DNA from: Candidatus Uhrbacteria bacterium
GTDB taxonomy: Bacteria > Patescibacteriota > Patescibacteriia > UBA9934 > GWF2-40-263
NCBI GenBank assembly: GCA_023246275.1
Contig: JAHFIS010000012.1
Location: 1-10,383 of the forward strand
Length of the DNA: 10,383 bases
Direction of reading: 5' to 3'
The notes below the pieces were generated by a model, which saw only the letters and a program-made list of their open reading frames with translations, searched no databases and was not told the DNA's origin. This document shows positions 5,374-10,383 of this stretch, piece by piece. A program made the translations under genes and the position numbers. Positions within the stretch are counted from its first letter, which is position 1, and each line of letters starts with the position of its first letter.

Positions 5374-8300
5374 TTATTCCACGACCGCGTCCGGGGCCGG
5401 GTTCGAGACTTCCTCGGCGACCGGATCGACGACGGACTCGTCGACCGGAGCCGCGTCGACGATTGGCTCGTCGACTACCGGCGCTGCGTCGACCACCGGT
5501 TCGTCGACGACAGGCGTCACGTCGACCACCGGCTCGTCGGCAACCACCGACTCGTCAGCCGCGACCGGAGCGATTTCCGCCACCGGCGCAGACCCGTCCA
5601 GCACGTACAGCTCGATGTCGCGCGTCGACCCGTCGGACACGCTCACCTCGCCGCCGTCCACGCCCACCGCGATCCAGTTGAACTCCACGTCGGAGGCAAG
5701 CGTCCCGTCGAGCACGATGTCGAACCCGGTTGAGCTTTCCTCGTCGATCCACCAGTGACCCGGAATGTTCACGTCAGACCGCAGCGTGGCGTTCACGATC
5801 GGCTGCTCCGCGTACTCGTTCTCGAACGTCACGTGAACCCTCGTGTCGCCCGCCACGATGTGCGCGCGGCCGGCCATGTCGGACGATCCGACGAGATGCT
5901 CGGCCACGTGGACGGACCCTTCGAAGGTCGCGTCCCCGGAAACCGTGAGGTTATCCGAAGCTAGGCTTAGGATAGAGTCCGAGCTTCCCTGCAGCGAGGA
6001 GGCCCCCGACGCGTCCGGCTGATACCACGTGTTGATCACCTGCACCATCACCTGCCCGTCCGTCCCGTCGAAGCTGGCGAGCGCCATCCCGATCACGCGC
6101 CCGGCCTCGGTCGCCTTCATTCCCTTTCCGGCAGTGGACGAGGTGGTCACGAAGTCGCCCACTGCGATCGGCCCGTTCTCGTTCGTGACGTTGACGGGGA
6201 CGCGCCCAACGAGAGCCACAGGCATCGGGTTGTCGGAGTCATCCACGTTAAATCCTGCGACAGAGCCATCCTGATGGTTGTCCGAAAGGATTCCGGAAAC
6301 CGGTCCTTGATAGGCAATCGAGGACGGGACCAGCTGAACGATCGTATTCCCATCCTGGGTCGTCACGGCATGCGATCCGGGAACGACAATATCCCCGTAG
6401 GTCGCACCCATTTCAACCGGGTACATTTCAGCAAAGTCTGCTTGTCCTGTGCTGTCGCAATCACCCATTAGATTGAAAGAGAGCGCGACGTGATCACCAG
6501 TTGTCGCGTCGGTGCACAATCTTTCAGTCATCGTTCCGTTTGCTCCAGCGGGTGTTGTAATTCTAAACCCAGCGGAACCGGTTTCAAGATAGATGCTGCT
6601 TCCAGCCGTCGATGTCCCAAGGTGAATTGAATTGGCGAAAGCTGCGGATCCAATTTCAATCGTACTGGCGGCAGCGGTGCTTCCAATCGTAATTGTATCC
6701 GACAGAAGACTTAAAGCGGCCCCAACTTGTCCGATATTAACTTCATTCGATGTAATTGTACCGATATCAATTTTTCCTTGACTCGCAGCGCCCGTACCAC
6801 CATCAATATAGATGGTACCGCCCACTGAACCGGCACCTGTTACATTTCCTCCGTAGATTAGCACATTACCACCCGCTTTTGTTGTCGCTGTAGAGATGCC
6901 ACCACTAATTGTTACGTTTCCACCCGTTGATGTCGTTCCACCTCCTCCCGCACCCCCAATGATAGTAAGTGCGCCGCCGGCGCCCGTGTCATTACCACTT
7001 CCGCCCGTAAGCGCGAGGATTCCGCCCGCTCCCGTTCCCGCCGACTTGTTGGACGCACCAATCGTCAATTTCTTTGCAGCCGATGCGTCTGCCGTCGCTT
7101 CGTCCGAGATCGTAATGGTCTTGTTCGTCGTGGACGCAATCGAAATGTTTCCAGCGGAGGAAACGTTGAATCCCGATGACGCGATTGTCAGCGCATCCGT
7201 TGCGGAACCAATGAGAAGCGTGTCAGGCGTGGTGTCATCCGATCCAATCCTGATGGTATTGCCCGCCGATCCGCCGATCGTCACCGTTCCGGTAGACGTT
7301 CCCGTGTTGATGTTCGTCGGTGTGTTGGAACTCACGTTCAGATTAACGGCCGCTCCGGACAAGGTTGCGCCAAGGGACCCCGTAATCAACCCGTCGGCCG
7401 TGATCGCGCCAATCCCTGTCATGGCGCCGGTCGCGCTGATCTCCCAGTCGCTTGAAAAAATACTGACATCCGCCACGTTCGTTCCGGTAAGCGCGTCACC
7501 GAGAATGAGAGAATCCCCAAGAATAGAAGTTGCCGTTCCAACGCCGTTGTTTCCGATTGCGATGGTGTCCGCGGTCGTTCCATTCGTGGCGATGCTGATG
7601 GTGTCGGCGGAATTTGATCCGACGGACCCCAGAGAGATCGTCTTATTGTTCGGATCGTCGAAGAGCGTGATCACCGCTCCGCCAGAAACGGCCCGAAGCG
7701 TGTAATCGTCTCCGATCATCCCGATGAAGTCATCTTCCGTGCGAATCTCCACGTCATTTCCATCCGCACTTCCACCCGGAGTTGCATTACCGGACGTAAG
7801 GACAAGATTCTTTGTGTTGGTATTCCCAGTATCCGTCGCGCCGATCGTCAACGTTCCGGCGGTCGAGGACCATGTTGTGTCCCCCGAGTAGGTGATCGCG
7901 CCCGTGGATCCGACGAGAGATTGCGTTCCCATGGAGATCCCGCCGTTCGCGCTGATCAGGCCGTTCTCCGCGATAGCGCCATTGAGCGTGATCGCGGAGC
8001 CTGCGATTGAGACGGCGTCAAGTCCGGAGCCGACGTTGATCGTGTCGGCATTTGAATTGCTCGTTCCAACGTTGATCGTCTTTCCCAGAGTTCCTGTCCC
8101 GATGTTGATCGTCCCCGTCGTGCCCGTGTCAAGCGATAACGCGGTCGTTGTTGTCGTCGTGACTCCTCCATTGGCGGTTATTTGGCCGCTGACGTCAGCG
8201 ACCGCGAAGACTCCGCCGTCCGCGGTGATTCCACCATTCGCGGTCAAAAGACCGGTTAGCGACGTTCCGCCGTCAATGGCAAGCGTCCCCGCTCCCTGAA

Positions 8301-10383
8301 TGTTACCGAGCGGCGAAATAGTCACCCCTGTCGACGTGTAGCCGCCGGCGAATTGGATGCTTGCCGCGTTTGACGCTCCGATCCGAACGTTTCCCGCCGT
8401 CGCGCCGCCGGTCGCGGAGCCCGAATCGACGTTAATGGAGCCGGCGTCTCCGAGCGCCACCGTCGCGGCTCCCGCGATGATGTTTACCGCGCCGCCGTCT
8501 GCCGAGACGTTATTCGTCGTGCCACCCGCGCCGCCGAAAAGCACGAGGGTCCCGCCAGCCGCTGTGGTCGTTCCCGCGCCAGGCCTGATGGTAAGAGACC
8601 CTCCATTCGTGGCGGACGTCACAGAGTCATCAATCTGAATCGTGTGGTTGTTTTCCCGTAGCAAGGACAAGGTGGACGAGGAGACGCTGAATGCGTCAGC
8701 CGCCTCGTTTCCAAAGGATACTCCTCCGTTCGCGGTCAGAGTGTTCGAAAACGTCGCCGTGCCGCTAAAATTGACAGCATCGCTTGCCGATCCGATGTTG
8801 ATCACGTCCGGGTTCAAATCGGCGGTTCCGACGTTGATGGTCTTCCCGGACGTCCCCGTCCCGATGTTTACAAACCCGGTCGTGCCCGTGTCGAGCGTCA
8901 AAGATCCGACCGTGTCAGTGACGATGCTGAGCGGGTGGGAGGCCGACGTGGCGATGTTTCCGTCGATCGTTGTGAGACCCAAGAAATACGACGCATTGCT
9001 GGCATAGAAATCACCGTTCGCCGTCAGGTTGCCGGATACGGCCGTGCTCGGCGTGATGTTCACGTGGTCGCCTACGGAGCCGATCAAAATCGCTCCCGCG
9101 TCGCCGCCGAGTCCCGATCCGGCGTTAAGCACCAGGTCCCCCCCGTCTCCTACCGATGCCACGTTCGTCTTGCCCGAAGCGGAAATGGTCAGGTTCGGAG
9201 CTTTGTTCGAGTCCGCGCCGTCGTCGGCCGCGATGGATATGGAGCGGTTCGCCATGGACGAGAAGCCGAAGGAAACGTTGCCGCCGAGCGTCGTCGTCCC
9301 GCCCACGTCAAGGGTGCCGCCCGTATGAATGTCACCCGTCGCGTCGGCGACCGTGAAAGCGCCCGAGTCGGCGTTGATTCCGCCGTTGGCCGCGACCAGG
9401 CCGTCAAACGTGGCGGTTCCAAGGTCGACTTCGAATCCCGATAGGAAATCGACGGTATCGTCGAAGGAAACGCCATTTGTGAAATCTGCGGTCGCGTTCA
9501 CGTCCAGCGTGTCGCTGCTGATGTCGATGGATTTCCCGACGTCCCCGAGCGAGACGTTGGATGGGACCATGACGTAGTCCGAACCCGCCGCACTGATCGT
9601 AAGATCGCCCGTCACGTTCGTCAGGAACCCGGCCGTGCCGCTGTGGTACAGCTCCATGTCCGCGTCGGTCCCGAACTCGAGGGCGACGTTATCGTTCAGC
9701 TGCATGTCGCCCGAGCCCACGAGCACCTCGCCGGGAACGACGGAAAGCTGTCCGGCGTTCAAATCAAGAGATGTGAAGGATGCATTTCCCGTTCCGTCCA
9801 CGCCCCAGTTGAGCGAGCTGATCGCGATCGAATCGTCGGAGTCGTCCATGACGAGCGTCGCCGGGAGCCCGCCCGCGGTCGACATGGCAAGCGTGCCAAG
9901 GTTTCCCGGCTTTAGGGTCCCGGTCACGTTGACGTTGTCGGTCGGGTCGTCGCCAAGAAAACTTTCGTTGCTCACGGAAAAGACCCCGTCGGCATTGATG
10001 TTGCCGTTCGAGTCGATCGTCACGCCAGAATTTCCCGTGCCGCCGCCGACGTCAATCGAGGCGAGGGTGGAATTGCCGGCGACATCGAGCGTCCCGCCTG
10101 TGTGCACGTTCCCGCTGCCATCCTCGACCGAGAAAAGCCCGCCGTCGGAGAGAATTCCGCCGTCAGCATTCAGTACGCCGCCGACGTTCAGATCCGAACT
10201 GGCCGTGATCGTCCCCATGGCGCTCAAGGTCCCCGTCGTCGACACGTCGCCGGAACTGTTGACGTCGCCGAGCGTTGTCGTCCCGACAACCGTAAGTGTG
10301 CCGTCCAGGGAGGCGTTTCCGTTCGTGTCGACCGTCATGCCGTCGTCGCCGGATCCTCCGCCTACGTGGAGGAGCGAGATCTC
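5374..10383 (-). CDS. Giant beta-strand-repeat surface protein, C-terminal 1669 residues (start beyond window)
   Basis: The frame is open through the right edge. An ATG at 10338 is internal, since the 15 codons before it continue the repeat pattern (HVGGGSGDDG). About 1290 residues are short G, T, S, N and D-rich beta-strand units such as TANGGITADGGVFAVAD and NIGTGTSGKTINVGT, the composition of secreted fibres, adhesins and tail-fibre-like proteins. Then comes a non-repetitive region. A Cys pair (codons 6514-6516 and 6457-6459) precedes ADFAEMYPVEMGATYGDIVV (about 6444-6380), and the stretch ends with GRVIGMALASFDGTDGQVMV near 6040. I know this domain from the C-termini of similar Patescibacterial proteins; it recalls autoproteolytic tail-fibre domains, but cleavage here is unproven. 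A compact beta domain (about 5880-5650, ending in EFNWIAVGV) follows, then an acidic Pro/Val tail of about 65 residues. No LPXTG motif or C-terminal membrane helix is present, so anchoring is unclear. The signal peptide, if any, lies outside the window. Confidence 0.8.
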   Translation of the reverse strand, partial: EISLLHVGGGSGDDGMTVDTNGNASLDGTLTVVGTTTLGDVNSSGDVSTTGTLSAMGTITASSDLNVGGVLNADGGILSDGGLFSVEDGSGNVHTGGTLDVAGNSTLASIDVGGGTGNSGVTIDSNGNINADGVFSVSNESFLGDDPTDNVNVTGTLKPGNLGTLAMSTAGGLPATLVMDDSDDSIAISSLNWGVDGTGNASFTSLDLNAGQLSVVPGEVLVGSGDMQLNDNVALEFGTDADMELYHSGTAGFLTNVTGDLTISAAGSDYVMVPSNVSLGDVGKSIDISSDTLDVNATADFTNGVSFDDTVDFLSGFEVDLGTATFDGLVAANGGINADSGAFTVADATGDIHTGGTLDVGGTTTLGGNVSFGFSSMANRSISIAADDGADSNKAPNLTISASGKTNVASVGDGGDLVLNAGSGLGGDAGAILIGSVGDHVNITPSTAVSGNLTANGDFYASNASYFLGLTTIDGNIATSASHPLSIVTDTVGSLTLDTGTTGFVNIGTGTSGKTINVGTADLNPDVINIGSASDAVNFSGTATFSNTLTANGGVSFGNEAADAFSVSSSTLSLLRENNHTIQIDDSVTSATNGGSLTIRPGAGTTTAAGGTLVLFGGAGGTTNNVSADGGAVNIIAGAATVALGDAGSINVDSGSATGGATAGNVRIGASNAASIQFAGGYTSTGVTISPLGNIQGAGTLAIDGGTSLTGLLTANGGITADGGVFAVADVSGQITANGGVTTTTTTALSLDTGTTGTINIGTGTLGKTINVGTSNSNADTINVGSGLDAVSIAGSAITLNGAIAENGLISANGGISMGTQSLVGSTGAITYSGDTTWSSTAGTLTIGATDTGNTNTKNLVLTSGNATPGGSADGNDVEIRTEDDFIGMIGDDYTLRAVSGGAVITLFDDPNNKTISLGSVGSNSADTISIATNGTTADTIAIGNNGVGTATSILGDSLILGDALTGTNVADVSIFSSDWEISATGAMTGIGAITADGLITGSLGATLSGAAVNLNVSSNTPTNINTGTSTGTVTIGGSAGNTIRIGSDDTTPDTLLIGSATDALTIASSGFNVSSAGNISIASTTNKTITISDEATADASAAKKLTIGASNKSAGTGAGGILALTGGSGNDTGAGGALTIIGGAGGGGTTSTGGNVTISGGISTATTKAGGNVLIYGGNVTGAGSVGGTIYIDGGTGAASQGKIDIGTITSNEVNIGQVGAALSLLSDTITIGSTAAASTIEIGSAAFANSIHLGTSTAGSSIYLETGSAGFRITTPAGANGTMTERLCTDATTGDHVALSFNLMGDCDSTGQADFAEMYPVEMGATYGDIVVPGSHAVTTQDGNTIVQLVPSSIAYQGPVSGILSDNHQDGSVAGFNVDDSDNPMPVALVGRVPVNVTNENGPIAVGDFVTTSSTAGKGMKATEAGRVIGMALASFDGTDGQVMVQVINTWYQPDASGASSLQGSSDSILSLASDNLTVSGDATFEGSVHVAEHLVGSSDMAGRAHIVAGDTRVHVTFENEYAEQPIVNATLRSDVNIPGHWWIDEESSTGFDIVLDGTLASDVEFNWIAVGVDGGEVSVSDGSTRDIELYVLDGSAPVAEIAPVAADESVVADEPVVDVTPVVDEPVVDAAPVVDEPIVDAAPVDESVVDPVAEEVSNPAPDAVVE
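5423..5559 (-). repeat. Tandem ~30-base coding repeats (acidic Pro/Val tail)
   Basis: About four and a half degenerate units of ten residues, consensus DEPVVDAAPVV, encoded by roughly 30-base units rich in GTCGAC and CTCGTCG. Units vary by substitution and one residue deletion. They form the extreme C-terminal tail of the giant protein, with regular acid-proline spacing that suggests an extended stalk or spacer. Confidence 0.75.
8023..8135 (-). repeat. Internal 113-base coding repeat, copy A
   Basis: Aligns without gaps to 8784-8896. Both encode the module LDTGTTG(T/F)(I/V)NIGTGT(L/S)GKTINVGT followed by a short variable stretch and D(T/V)IN(V/I)GS. It sits within the beta-strand-repeat region and marks module duplication. 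Confidence 0.75.
8784..8896 (-). repeat. Internal 113-base coding repeat, copy B
   Basis: Ungapped partner of 8023-8135, 761 bases away. Differences are scattered substitutions, so the duplication is not recent. The spacing shows that a larger module (about 254 codons) may be the repeated unit, but the intervening sequence is much less similar. Confidence 0.75.

Noticed and set aside
6896..7705. Pro/Val-rich plus-strand frame that resembles a secreted low-complexity protein
   Set aside because: It is the complement of G/T/N-rich beta-repeat codons in the giant gene; several equivalent frames recur along that gene for the same reason.
8023..10190. Regularly spaced repeats as a possible CRISPR array
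   Set aside because: Repeats are long, degenerate, unevenly spaced and maintain one open reading frame.

Overview
The window reads as a fragment of a fairly GC-rich bacterial chromosome, most likely from the Candidate Phyla Radiation (Patescibacteria). The lineage call is an inference. It rests on a membrane O-antigen-ligase-like protein fused to TPRs, a small single-pass protein of a type I associate with these genomes, a degenerate DHH-family protein, a giant beta-strand-repeat surface protein, weak or absent Shine-Dalgarno sites, and small palindromic repeats lying in and between genes. Stop usage (TGA and TAA) fits the standard bacterial code.

Layout. Positions 1-377 (minus) hold the N-terminal part of valyl-tRNA synthetase, cut by the window edge. 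A 202-base divergent spacer follows, with a good sigma70-type promoter (438-466, plus) and a perfect 21-bp inverted repeat (507-553). Next comes a DHH/RecJ-type phosphoesterase homologue (580-1668, plus) that has lost most catalytic motifs. A bidirectional terminator (1659-1693) separates it from a convergent two-gene unit read leftward. In transcription order that unit is a 156-residue single-pass membrane protein (4638-4168) and, 7 bases on, an 822-residue polytopic protein with an O-antigen-ligase-like signature and C-terminal TPRs (4160-1692). To the right is a monocistronic 147-residue coiled-coil protein (5175-4732) between two near-identical terminators. From 5374 to the right edge runs one minus-strand open frame of 1669 residues, the C-terminal part of a giant repetitive secreted or surface protein.

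Cell-envelope functions dominate: the ligase/TPR protein and its small membrane partner probably form an operon, and the giant protein is a putative adhesin or surface fibre. No direct link between these units and the flanking housekeeping genes is visible.

The most unusual non-coding signals are four. First, the leader palindrome at 507-553 can fold as one long hairpin or as two small ones. Second, a 26-base hairpin element occurs twice, inside two adjacent genes and in the same reading frame, with an identical 14-base loop and a covarying stem pair. Third, a terminator module is duplicated on both sides of the coiled-coil gene. Fourth, a 76-base palindromic repeat of a dispersed-repeat type sits just after the giant gene. 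No tRNA, rRNA, CRISPR array, transposase or phage gene was found.
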